DNA of 64,000 nt from Corylus avellana (lineage: Eukaryota > Streptophyta > Magnoliopsida > Fagales > Betulaceae): assembly GCF_901000735.1 (NCBI RefSeq), contig NC_081551.1:22286545-22350544 (forward strand), given 5' to 3'. Position 1 is the first letter of the stretch. Each line of letters begins with the position of its first letter. The notes below the pieces were generated by a model. It did not search any database and had not been told where the DNA came from. It was given only the letters and a program-made list of their open reading frames with translations. The position numbers and the translations under genes were made by a program. Shown here piece after piece: positions 1 to 11,428 of the stretch.

Positions 1-3000
1 TTTATATTCTGCGAATTTCGGAATTTCCCATTTTTAATCATTGCTATTTTTTTCACCAACCTAATTGACATTTAACGTGTTCCTTTTTAACTCGTCTTTG
101 CTTCCCCAGAAGAAAAGCCTTACTAATTCTTGTGATATGGACAATATATAACTGGACTTGGCAAACTTCTCCACGTATTTATTGGGCATACTTTTTTATC
201 AATATTCTCATTATTATTCCTTTATTCTTTTTAGTAAAGACAAACAAAAAAATTTAAATTAGATTAGATAAATTTTTTTCAACTCAATCTATTAATTTAA
301 TAAAAATAGCATGTATTTTAGATACATACATGATTGTTGGTCTAAAATCTAAATAGACTGAGAAAACTCTTTCTCAATTTATTTTGAATGAAACTTTATC
401 ATTTAAATATTCTGTTTGTGGGATAATAAATTGCTTTTATGTTGGTGTCTCTATTGATCCATTATTAGACTCTTCATTATATATAACTAAATAAATAGAT
501 ATCATAAGAAACTTAATTAAGAACAATCATTTCCTTTCGTTTTTTATTTATTTTTATTTTATCTAGATCCATGAAAGAAAGAAAATATAAATTAGAAGGG
601 ATCCTTTCTAATATCAAGAGGAAGATTAGGAAAAACAAATTAAAGTGGAAATACTACCAAAACATTTGAATAAAGCTACCCATTTTGCTCAACTGAGATT
701 GGAAAATTTCATGCTCATGTGAATCTTGGAGGTCGACCAACCATTGAGAGAGACAAGCATACCAAAAATGTCTGAGACTATTATTGTGGAGATATTTCAA
801 TATGAGGTAAAGTGACTGTGTTTGTTTGAGAGTCCCCTTTTTCTATGGCTATTTTAACCGCAGACAAATCTTGTATTGAAAAGCTAGCTTCTCCAATATT
901 TGTGTCACAAGAAGAAACATTTGTTTCAGTATAGATCGAGGCTGTTAAGGAAATTTCAAGGCTTCATTTATTAATGTGTTTTGGAAAGTAATTTTTATTT
1001 TTATTTTGAAAAAAAGTGAAAATGGTTTTAAATATTTAGTGAGTGTCTTATATTTTAAGTTATTTATTAATACTTGTACTTTGAAAAGAAGAAGAAAACT
1101 TTTTATAAAAGAGAGTTGGGATGAATTGAAAGCATTTCCTTCCGGTTATTAGTCGTAAAAAGAGGCATGACCCAATATATATGTGGATTTGTGGTCTAAA
1201 TTTTTTAAGTTGTAACCACCAAAACGTTGTGCCTCGACCGAGTCACTCATTGAAACTTGAGGCGATCACGTAGCTTTGACTTCAATGGCTTTACCAGAAA
1301 ATTGATTGTGCAATTTATAATCTGCTAATGCCTTTCATTGCATTTAAAAGAATCATATGGTGATGTGCAGTACTGCAGTCATCAAACCAAACCAGTTCTC
1401 CAAGTGTTTATTCGCACATGCAGTTGCACCCACGATTGGTACCTGGCAGCCTGCCAATAATTGATTTCCATTTACCTTGGGATTATACTGCGTCTCAATT
1501 TCCTAAATCATTAAAAGATGCAAAAAAAATTAACAACAAAAAAAAGGAGCATATATAAAAAAATACCAAATTGGCAATTGCAACGTGAAAGAAGAAGAAT
1601 ATATATCTTGATTTATTAGCGATGTGAAATTTTTCCAAATTGTGTAAACAATATTTTTTAAGTTTTTTTTTAGTACTCTACGAATGTATATTTTGTAATT
1701 TTAATTTTACGTTTCTTTCGAGTAGTACTTCTTTGAAGGTAGACTTGAGATTATATTTATAAATGGGTTAATGTCTATTCTATTCGTTTAATAATTTTTT
1801 TAAAATATTTGCCGGTAACATCTAGGAGTAGAAAAAGATGGTAAGCATTTATGAAGCAATAAATAAAACAACATGATATACACACGTGATTAAACAAGAT
1901 AAAGGTCAAAAATAAAAATAATACATGAATTGATGGCGACTGAGGCAACAGAGTCTTTACGCGTGCCAGGAACAAAATATCTGCCTTCCTTCTACGCTCA
2001 CTGCTCAGGGCGAGTGGGGGCGGAGGTTTGGAAAATTGGAATTATAATTAATATGGATATAAATTTTTAGTAATTTATTGTTTTGAAAAGTAAATGTCAT
2101 AAAGTTTCTAAGCGACTTACCTGTTTGAGCGGTGGATGGGCCGGTTCGGTTGTCAAATACTTACTTTTAAAATTAATTTTTTACTCTCTTAATTTATTTA
2201 TTTATTTATTTTAAATAATTTTGTCCCACATATCTAATATCCTAGTTTCACCCATACTCATAAAAATTCTGTTATTATTTAAATTACTAACCATCCCAAT
2301 AACAAAATTATTAATATATCTATCCCATTAATATAGCCCAGATACTTGTGGGAAATTGTATACTTGTAGTATATGCCATTTGGGCTGCAGGCACGTGAAG
2401 AATATACCACTTGCACAATTATTGATTTCAACCATATACAGAAATATATATATATATATATTTCTGTTAATCCACAATTATGTGTAGATCATTCTAAACG
2501 CACGCACGTGCAGAATCGTATTTCCTGGTCAGCCACTGTGTGCTTACAACATAAATTTCTCCAATTTATTTATCCTTTTCACATTAACCGGCCCAATTGA
2601 ATTTTGTCACCTGGTAAGTGTTCGGATTTTCGAACACTTCCGTACGAGTTTCGGGTTGGTGAGTCTAATTGCTAATGATACGTGTGGCCCAAATAAAAGT
2701 ACAGGCTACAGCCTTCTTGACCGATCAGGGGCTGCGGCTATCGGGTGGCCGCAAGCCTCTCAAGCTGAAATACGGTCAATATATTCTATGTTTAGGGGAT
2801 TGTAATCATTAACAAGAAGATTGGCTTTGAGACTTGTTGGACTTAGTCCGCTGTCCGCGGGTATGTCTAATCAGTAAAGATTTGGAAAAACTTTCTTTCC
2901 TGGAGAGGAAAATGTCTTGAAAATTATAACCCATTTTTGTCCCCAAGATTCAGTACATGTTATGGTCTAGAATTCAAGGGGGTGGGGTACTTAATCAAAC

Positions 3001-3207
3001 TAGAGCTTAGTAAGTAGGAATAGTACATAATTTTGTTGTCCAAAATCCATGAGATTGCACTTTCCAGCTCAATTGGTAGCAGTGCAGCCAAAGGTTCTTG
3101 AATTACGTACAGTTTGATCACTAGACATCTAAGGGAACACCCAGAGTTTCTTTTGGTTTAACAAACAAGCACTACTCAAATAACATGTTGACACTCAGAA
3201 AATAGGA
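1..3207. other. Intergenic DNA, no gene seen
   Basis: AT-rich sequence with no open frame that resembles a known protein and no spliced gene I can rebuild. It holds a short AT microsatellite near 2443-2461 and a perfect-arm hairpin near 2628-2651 (arms agtgttcg and cgaacact around a short loop). The right end is the 3' flank of the GDSL lipase gene. Confidence 0.6.
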
Positions 3208-4808
3208 TCAGTGAGCCCGAAAGTAATCCTGACTTTCGTAGGGGAAGTGCTGGCTATCAGGGTCATCAACTTCATCAGCAATATTGGTGAGCTTCTCTTT
3301 GCTAAGGAAGAGGTCTTGTAGGTTGAATGGCCCAACAGAGGAAGGGGGTCCATTCCAGAGAGCCTTGGCAAATTGCTCATGGATTTTCTCTGTTGGATGG
3401 AAAGAATCCCACCATACATAATCGCCGGCGTCGTCGCATAATTGGTAATCTTGGACCTTCTTTGTGCCTCCACAGGTGAAGATGCCCCCATATGGTCCGG
3501 TTCCACAACATGCATTCACTCCATCCTTGAAACCTTCACGAGCAAAAGTTGTGACTTGTAATTAGAAATATTCCAATCTATTTAATTGCAGATTATGGCC
3601 ATGGCACACGTACCATATTTGGAGGGTTTGTTTATTCTCTCATGCAGCCAATCATAGAAGTTGGAGTTGCAGTACTTGAATCCTCTCAATAGATGTTCAA
3701 GGTTTGCCAGGACAGCTTTTAAAGCATCATTATGTGCTACAGCTAGTGCACATGCTTCTTCAAAACAACCACCCTCGCTGGCTTTGGGGTTCAGAGCTCT
3801 AAGGGCTGGTAAGCAACCTAGTGGAGACAAGCTTAGAAACCCAAATTTTCTACCCCCTTTCTCATACAGCACCTGAATAAAAGATACAAAGAAAAATTAG
3901 TCAATTACAATTGCATGCGAGTTTAGGAAATAACACTTCTCTAATTCATTCGTAAAGGAAAAAACTTACTTGAATTGCCTGAGTCAAGTTCCCAATTACT
4001 AGCCCAACATATTGTGCAGGGTTATAATATTCCTGCATTTTTGGATTACCTAAATAACCACTCATATAGTCGTTGCTTCCGATGCTAATGAAGTAAACAG
4101 CTTCCGAGATCAGCTTCTTTGCACTGGCATCTCCTAATTTTTGTGTTAATGATTTTTCAACTTCTTCGAAATTTTTTATTTGGGTCTGAAAATCAATCAC
4201 CTAATAACGTACAACATTAAGCCATTACTTTAGAAAGTGATCATTTCCTCCTCACAAATCATATCATGGTCAAAAAAAAAAAATTCTTTGTACTTGTCCT
4301 TGATTGGTTTCTGGGAGGATGCCAGCCCCACCAGATGCAAAGTTAACACCGTTGATGAATACAGCTGAAGGTTGTAAGAATGGAACAATAATTGGCAACT
4401 TTGCATATTCCGCTGTATTAACAAGATAATTAAGCTCGATCAGTAAGTTTGATGGTTGTTGGCGCGCATATATGAAAAAAGAGAAGTAATGCTAGAGCTA
4501 TACTCCTATTTTACTACTTTGATTAAATGATTACCTATGAAATCTACAATCACACGGCCATCAGAAAAGCGTCCTGTGGGTTCTCCGAAGTAGCCATTCT
4601 GTCCGTATGGCTTGTAATCTGCTTGGTTTTCCGGAATGGTGTTGATGTAATTATTGTTGCCAGGATCAACAGTTGAGTCTCCAAATATGAAGAAGGGACG
4701 TCTAGTATTTTCCAATGTTGTACTCCCACATGCCCTGCAGCTGATTGACAATGCTAGAGTTATGCAGATGATGATGAAGTAATCCAAGTGAAAAACTAGC
4801 CTTGCCAT
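3208..4808 (-). CDS. GDSL esterase/lipase (GLIP-type, SGNH hydrolase), 5 exons
   Basis: A secreted plant GDSL-type esterase/lipase of the GLIP1-5 kind. Coding exons, in transcription order: 4535-4808, 4294-4412, 3970-4200, 3614-3872, 3208-3533. All junctions are GT-AG and the sum is 402 codons plus stop. The N-terminus has a hydrophobic signal segment (residues about 7-25). Block I is FGDSTVDPGNNNY with the nucleophile Ser; the block II glycine is in FASGGAG; block III is ISIGSNDY; block V is DSFHPTEK, with the catalytic Asp and His. These enzymes hydrolyse ester or lipid substrates in the apoplast; some Arabidopsis GLIPs act in defence, but the substrate here cannot be read from sequence. 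The length is slightly above the usual 360-380 residues, mainly from a long C-terminal tail. No breaks were seen. Confidence 0.9.
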
Positions 4809-5720
4809 CTCGGAAGACTGCAGTGCAGTTTATCGCATATAATCAAAGCTAAGGTGGTGATTTATAGTGTATGTTAGATCATTTTGGCTTAATTAAATAT
4901 GGCGACCGAACTCTTCCAAAACTTTCGATATATACTACACAATATTATCTTGTAATAATTGTTGGAAGTGCAAATAAAAATGCAAAGTCAAATAAAGTAT
5001 GCAATAAAGTGTACATGTTTCCTTCTAATTAATTATAGCATTTCGGCGCAACTTTTACTTTAATTAGCTTAATAAATTTTGCAATTTTTAGTTTTAGCTC
5101 TTGAGTGCTAGCCACCTTTGTGGACTTTGTAACCATAGTATTAAGTACTATAATTGTTAGAGCAACTTTTATTAATTTTTAGTAAGCAAGTTAGGCACAT
5201 CTATTTTAGGCTTTAATATGTAGCAACTTAATGAATTGCTTTTATTGACTTTTGTAAGTTAGTAACGTATGTGTTCACATATAAGAAATCCTTATATAAG
5301 GATATTATGTACGTTAGATTAAGTAAGCAATTAACAAGAATAAGCAAGTGGGAAGCTTGATATTTTCTCTTCAATATTGAAATATTGTAATTCAATCTTG
5401 TCTTTTGTTCTTTTTGATCTTTTTGAGTGTATGTATATTTGGGTATTGGTTTGTAAACTTATTCCTAACAATAATAAGCCAAAGGGTGTCTGTTAGTAAC
5501 TCTTTACGTTGCAGTCATCATCCGAAAATTGTCTGCTAGTTAGTAATCAATTAATCATAACCTCAACTAGAGATTAGTATGGAGAGTATGATTACTTATT
5601 CGTACTGTTCGATCTTGTTCCAAGGGCTCCATCGTATTCCTATTCTAGTAGGGCTCCCATGCAATTAAGACAAATGTAACTTGCAAGAAAATAATTTATA
5701 GAAAGAAATTGACGATCAAG
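4809..5720. other. GDSL lipase upstream region and spacer
   Basis: AT-rich flank upstream of the minus-strand GDSL gene. No coding signal was seen. It presumably holds that gene's promoter, but I cannot point to a convincing TATA box or conserved element. Confidence 0.45.
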
Positions 5721-5863
5721 CCAAGTGTAGTGACCCTCATTTTAATATATGGATAAAAAGAGGATAAGAATTGAGAGAAGCTTGGGGTTAGGATGGAATT
5801 AAAGAAAGTAAAGGATAATAAAAAAATAATAATAATAAAAAAATAATAAAAAAAAAGCAAACA

Positions 5864-6051
5864 AAGTTTTACAAGAAATGCTACACATCCCAAATTTTAT
5901 TCATAAAAATTGGTTCCCATATGATGTGTCATCATCCTATGAGTTTGTGACATACTTCCCAAAATAATAAATCTTATGAGATGGTGACACATCATTTAAA
6001 AACTAATTTTGGAAATAAAATTTGGGATGTGTAGCACTTCTCAAGTTTTAC
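5864..6051. mobile_element. Mutator-like MITE with 9-bp target duplication
   Basis: A 170-bp element (5873-6042) with terminal inverted repeats: left arm aagaaatgctacacatccc, right arm reverse complement gagaagtgctacacatccc, extending into aaattttatt. It is flanked by the identical 9-mer aagttttac (5864-5872 and 6043-6051). A 9-bp duplication is typical of Mutator-like elements. It has no coding capacity and lies inside the solo LTR. Confidence 0.75.
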
Positions 6052-6077
6052 TCGATCCAAACTCAATTGGAATAATT

Positions 6078-6250
6078 TTCTTAAACCTAGTCTATAAAAA
6101 TGACATGTGTCAATTTTTTTAATAACATGTGAGATGCACATGAATTTTTAATAAAATTTATTCAAATTTTGTGCCTACTATTAAAAAAACATGTGCATCT
6201 CACATGTTTAAGGAACACATGTCACTTTTATAGACTAGGTTAAAGAAGTT
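6078..6250. mobile_element. MITE family A, copy 1
   Basis: Inverted repeat of about 170 bp. The left arm contains cctagtctataaaaatgaca and the right arm is its near-complement, tgtcacttttatagactagg. A second copy of the same family, in the opposite orientation, lies at about 41727-41908. Target duplication not resolved. Nested in the solo LTR. Confidence 0.65.
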
Positions 6251-6354
6251 TGGAGGAAATCTTTGTCCATAGAAAGTTGAGGCCAAATTGTAATTAGAAG
6301 AATAGTAGGTCAAAGTGAAATTTTATGAAAGAGTAATGTTATGAGAATAACTTG

Positions 6355-6581
6355 TATAGGAACTTGGCACAAACCAAGTTTTTTGTGCCTTCCATTAAGA
6401 GTAATGTTAGGACACATCCACATAATTCAAAAAACCATGAAATAAAGAAAAGAAAAAAAATCAAAAGAGAAAGATAAAAATTTGGTGTTTTCACAACACT
6501 CAATTTTGTTGCTTTATATTGATGTGTTCATCTTCTTAATGGAAGTCACAAATAATTTAATTTGTGCCAAGTCCCTATAGT
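6355..6581. mobile_element. MITE with GGCACAAA-type termini
   Basis: About 225 bp, with inverted ends: left tataggaacttggcacaaa, right (reverse complement) ctatagggacttggcacaaa, followed in both arms by ...cttccattaag. No coding capacity. The termini resemble those of the larger element at 35312-36046, so this may be an internally deleted relative. Target duplication not resolved. Confidence 0.6.
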
Positions 6582-6691
6582 AGGACTTTTGTGTTCAAAA
6601 TTGATGGTGGTTTTTAAATTATCGTTAAATTTGGATGAATTTATTGAATTATTATTCAATTTTAATCAAATAATAAATTTAAATGTACAAT

Positions 6692-7654
6692 ATTTTAGAA
6701 ATAAAAAAGAGACAGAAAGTCCTACTTTTAAAATAAAAACTAGAAAGTAATGCAATTTGGTTTGGTTTTGACCCTTTTGGGACTAGGTTACAAGAGATTG
6801 AGGTGATTGGGGACTAGGATCCTTTCCAGTCCATTTTAGACGGGAAAGTATTTAGTTAATGGCCAAGATCTCTTTAAAGAGATCCTATGGCCATAAATGG
6901 TATATATATGTCCTATTAATATAAATAATAAAAAAATATTATTTATACTTTAAAAATAATTAAAAATTTTAAAATTTAAAAATAACTATGGGGTGGCCGG
7001 ACCACCCCCGCTGACGAAGCCACCCCAAACAAAATAAATTAGAAAAAAAAAAAATTGTTTAGGTTTGGGGTTGGCTTTCACACTCCAACCTGGAAATGGC
7101 CTGGGGCTACTAAAAGTTCACCCTATATCGGTTTACGGGTCCCAACACCTCAACTCAAACTAAAAATAAAAAAAAAATTGCTAGGTTTGGGTGTCCAGAC
7201 TATTAGCCATACCATGGCCCATGACTAAAAAAAAATAAAAATAAAAATTCGTTCAGGGTTTGTGGGTGGTTGGACCACCCTCGTTCGGCCTGCGGTGGCT
7301 TTGGCCACCATTTAGTTTTTTAAAATATTTTTTATTTTTTAATTATTTTTAAAATATAAATGTTATATTTTTATTTTTTAAAATATTTTTTATTTTTAAT
7401 TATTTATTATTATTTATATTGATAAGACATATTTCTTATTTATTGGCCTAAGACCATTAACTGATTAACTGAATTTTCACGAATCCATTTCCTAGTCGGG
7501 TGTTTGGAGGGCAACAAATAGCATTATTTTTTAGAACTCGCGCTCGCCCCCCTCCCATCTCCCTTTTCTCTCTTCGACACACCCAACCCACGTCTTCGAC
7601 ACACCCAACCCACGTAACCACGTTCCCCTGCTGAAGCTCGGCAACACCCCGAGA
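6692..7654. repeat. Left copy of a ~963-bp repeat abutting the N gap
   Basis: This block matches 7755-8717 over nearly its full length, in the same orientation. The outer parts are almost identical; a central stretch (about 7040-7200) is clearly diverged. This copy carries an extra duplication of about 22 bp near 7580-7610. Because the two copies sit on either side of a 100-N gap, an unmerged assembly overlap is more likely than a true tandem duplication. Confidence 0.8.
6853..7468. mobile_element. Foldback/MITE with long AT-rich arms, copy in left repeat
   Basis: Arms of well over 80 bp are inverted complements: left tgtcctattaatataaat..., right atttatattgataagaca. They enclose a GC-richer core with short palindromes (gggtggccggaccacccc; gtggctttggccac). 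No protein is encoded. The element is seen again at about 7917-8549 in the right copy of the gap-flanking repeat. Boundaries are approximate. Confidence 0.55.
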
Positions 7655-7754
7655 NNNNNNNNNNNNNNNNNNNNNNNNNNNNNNNNNNNNNNNNNNNNNN
7701 NNNNNNNNNNNNNNNNNNNNNNNNNNNNNNNNNNNNNNNNNNNNNNNNNNNNNN
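7655..7754. other. Assembly gap, exactly 100 N
   Basis: One hundred Ns, the usual placeholder for a gap of unknown size. It starts immediately after ccccgaga, the edge of a GA-rich tandem repeat that is fully present at 8711-8760 in the right-hand copy. The real distance across the gap may be zero or negative. Confidence 0.98.
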
Positions 7755-8717
7755 ATTTTAGAAATAAAAAAGAGACAGAAAGTCCTACTTTTAAAATAAA
7801 AACTAGAAAGTAATGCAATTTGGTTTGGTTTTGACCCTTTTGGGACTAGGTTACAAGAGATTGAGGTGATTGGGGACTAGGATCCTTTCCAGTCCATTTT
7901 AGACGGGAAAGTATTTAGTTAATGGCCAAGATCTCTTTAAAGAGATCCTATGGCCATAAATGGTATATATATGTCCTATTAATATAAATAATAAAAAAAT
8001 ATTATTTATACTTTAAAAATAATTAAAAATTTTAAAATTTAAAAATAACTATGGGGTGGCCGGACCACCCCCGCTGACGAAGCCACCCCAAACAGGCCAA
8101 ACTAGAAAAAAAAAAAAAAATTGTTTAGGGTTTGGGGTTGGCTTTAGTATCTGACCACGTGATGAGGTGGTAAGCCAGCTGCGTGGCTATCGGAGGTGGT
8201 CAAACCACCCAAAAGCGTAAACTAAAATAAAAAAAAAAAAATTACCAGTTTAGGGTTTGGGGTGTCCAAGGCTTACCCGTTGGGCCGCTAAGATTATGGC
8301 CCATGACTAAAAAAAAATAAAAATAAAAATTCGTTCAGGGTTTGTGGGTGGTTGGACCACCACTCTCGTTCGGCCTGCGGTGGCTTTGGCCACCATTTAG
8401 TTTTTTAAAATATTTTTTATTTTTTAATTATTTTTAAAATATAAATGTTATATTTTTATTTTTTAAAATATTTTTTATTTTTAATTATTTATTATTATTT
8501 ATATTGATAAGACATATGTCTTATTTATTGGCCAAAGACCATTAACTGATTAACTGAATTTTCCCGAATCCATTTCCTAGTCGGGTGTTTGGAGGGCAAC
8601 AAATAGCATTATTTTTTAGAACTCGCGCTCGCCCCCCTCCCATCTCCCTTTTCTCTCTTCGACACACCCAACCCACGTAACCACGTTCCCCTCCTGAAGC
8701 TCGGCAACACCCCGAGA
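7755..8717. repeat. Right copy of the ~963-bp repeat flanking the gap
   Basis: Restarts at attttagaaataaaaaagag, a point inside sequence already given at 6692, and runs through the foldback element to ccccgaga. It then continues into a GA-rich imperfect tandem repeat (units like gagagagaggtcgagagc, 8712-8761). See the left copy for interpretation. Confidence 0.8.
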
Positions 8718-10433
8718 GAGAGAGGTCGAGAGCGAGAGAGAGGTCGAGAGCAAGAGAGAGGAACTCTCCACTTGTAGCTGCACGGTAAAGCAGAAAGGAG
8801 AAGTAAAAGGAGGGTGAAGCCAGGAGAGGGGTTTCGGCCATAGGAAGCGGGTATGGTAGATTCTCAAGCTCTTGCTTATGATTTTGTTGTACCCACTGCT
8901 AATAGCCTACGAAAATCATGTTAAATTGTTAGGATTTCACTTGGGTTTGATTTAGGTTGAAATTTTGGGGCTTTTGCTATTCGGTTAGGAGGGTGGCCGG
9001 ATGATGTTCTCTTGATGTGGGTTTCGGTTTTTTTGGAAGTATTTTAGCTGGGTGTTTGGAGTGGATTGTTGGTTGTTGGAGCTCCAGCCGTGTGGGTTGT
9101 GAATGGGTTTATTCTTTGGGGCTTCTCTTTCACTATAGACGTGTATTGATTTAAGAGATTTTGGGTTTTCTAGTGATGCTCTGTCCGGTTGGCGAGTTTG
9201 ATTTTAGATTGTTTATGTTGAATAGTTAGTCATGGTGATCTTTGTTGGTGTTGACGCATGGGTATGATTTTGAAATTGCTATTGAATTTGGTGGGTTGTT
9301 TTACCTATTGAAGAGAACTTTGCTTGCTCTTTGTTTATTGATTAAATTGTTGATTTCGAAGGGATGGCCGAGTAGTATGTGAAAAGGGAGTGACTTTTGG
9401 GGTTTGCCTTGATTTTTGGCATTCTTAGTGTTGATATTGGTGGCCGTTAGTGAAAAGATGAGATTAGGCTTTGATTGATATTGTATTGATTTAGTTATGA
9501 TTAATTGGAATTAAAGATTTGAGGTTTTGATGTTTGAAATTAATGTATTTAGGCCTTCTTGTTATGTGGCCGAATGTCGTTGGAAATTAAAATTGGGTTT
9601 TTATCGCAACTGGTAAGGGCCAAATTTGGAGGTTTTGCGGTTTTTGATACGTATCAGGGTTTTTGATACTTGGATTATACATGGCTGGTTAAGGTGGTAT
9701 AGTCTTACTACTGTCTTAGGAACGTTTTGTTGTGTTGTTCCTCGTGTTTGTTGTAAGTTATTGGAATAAGTTACTAGTCTAAATGGCTTAGGAACATAAT
9801 AATTAAGGGTTTAAAGTGTGATAAGGTTAATGAATAATAGGTTATTGTGATGTTTAATAGAATATAAATGAAAATGAAATGGTTAAAAGGAAAAGATGGT
9901 GACTAATAAGAATAAGTTGTAATAACAAATTGGAATGAGAATAAACTACGTGTGTGAGAAAAATGAGCATAAAGAATAAATGCAAGATATAATAAGGAGT
10001 GGATAGTTAGATATATTACAATGTGATATTATAGTTTAATCTAATTAAGTTATTAACCTATTAAATCATTAGGATTCTATAACCAAATTACTTGGATGTT
10101 TACCTAATTAAGGATAAAATATTAATTGGGATGTTTTAAGGTGAGAATGTCAAGGGATTATAAATTGTCCAAAATATTTCTTAAGGCTTTAGAAGGTAAT
10201 ATTTATAACCATGTGATATTATGGAAATACTTAAATAGGTTTTGAATCCACCTAAAAGAGCAATGAAATGTTCAAGCCATTAATTTACACATGTTAAAAG
10301 TGGTTAAATATTTTAACGGATTGAGTTTAACATATGTAGTGTTTTAAATATATGAGGTCTAAGTAATTTGAGGATGATAAGAAATGTAACCCAAGCCTAA
10401 TAACATGGTAAAAGTAATTTAAAGATTTAGTAG

Positions 10434-10739
10434 AAGTAAATTAAAATGGTTCCTCTATGCATTGTGTGGTGTCTATGGTTAGAAAAGAACAAGAGATGCT
10501 TTGAGGATTCTGAGAGATCCTTGGAAGATCTCACGGCCTTCTTCTTCCATACGCTCTACACTTGGACAGCTGCTTAGCTCACTCCTTTAGTTGTTAGCTA
10601 TCTTGATTTCCTTGTTCTTTTCTCTTCTTCTAGTTAGACGTTTCCCTTGTATACTCCCTGTGTACTAGGGTTGCGCCCCTCTGCGCTTTTGATATATAAA
10701 CTTTACTTATATAAAAAAAAAAAGAAAGTAAATTAAAAT
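10434..10739 (+). mobile_element. 5'-truncated LINE tail with 14-bp target duplication
   Basis: The last part of an L1-type LINE, ending in an A-run (10713-10723). The 14-mer aagtaaattaaaat occurs just before it (10434-10447) and just after it (10726-10739). The translated remnant and the 3' end (cttgtatactccctgtgtac, then tctgcgcttt) match the family of the other LINE fragments in this window. Nested in the solo LTR. Confidence 0.8.
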
Positions 10740-11428
10740 ACGAATTAGGAGTCGGGGTTCCTTGAAGGAATAAGGAAATCGTTAGGCCCCAAATCAAGAG
10801 TCTAGGATTGTTATAAAAGAAAAAAGCTTAATTTTGTAAACATAGAATAATTACGATCGGTCATGTTTCGTAGTGGATGGGAAGTCGAGGCTTAACGATA
10901 TAAATAAGATTTCTTCCTAGGAATAGGAGATGGAATTTCAATAATAGAAGGATAAGGTTGAGCAAGAGTTTGGGAAAGTTACTCAAGTATGACGACAGTT
11001 TAGGAGTTAGGTCTTGATGTGTTACTAGCACAAAGAAGGTTAACGGTGTCGGGCTAGTCATTAGGAAAGTGAGAAATGCTACGTGAAGGCTTACATGTAG
11101 GTTGTCTGTGAAATAGAGTTTAAGGTTTTAGTAGTCTAGCTGTGTCTAACAATGTGATAAATTGCAGGCACATAGCACGGAATGGGAGGACTATAAAGGG
11201 AATAATCCTCTAATTGAGATTACAAGATAATCGGTTTGAGCGAGAAACCACGGAAAGAACCAACGAGGTAAGTATAACTGCTTATTAAGACAATAGTGGA
11301 ATTTCAATAATAGTAGTGGAAATTTAATTATTTCCATTTTTGCCCCTGTAATTTAGAGTGGGGCATTACACCAAGCATAGGGACGAAGCCAAGGTCGAGA
11401 ATCACCGAGAATCCTATCAACCATCAAA

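Larger units (their letters stand above)
5721..11375 (+). mobile_element. Solo LTR (gypsy-type) with 5-bp target duplication CCAAG
   Basis: The segment 5726-11370 begins TGTAGTGACCC and ends GGGGCATTACA, the TG...CA form of many plant gypsy LTRs. It is flanked on both sides by the same five bases, ccaag (5721-5725 and 11371-11375). No gag-pol coding sequence lies between, so this reads as a solo LTR left by recombination. Its length is inflated by the N gap, a duplicated block of about 1 kb, several nested MITEs and a LINE tail. Without them the LTR would be about 3 kb. A TATA-like ctataaag sits at 11191-11198 near the 3' end. The element ends 58 bases before the SMU2 start codon. Confidence 0.75.

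Noticed and set aside
3060..3110. agctcaattggtagcagtgcag resembling a tRNA D-arm
   Set aside because: No matching acceptor stem, anticodon stem or GGTTCGAATCC-type T-loop at the right spacing.
8542..8867. Overlapping minus-strand open frames over the GA repeat near the gap
   Set aside because: Low-complexity translation (runs of LSLSTSLS, EREK) from the GA-rich part of the solo LTR; no family resemblance.
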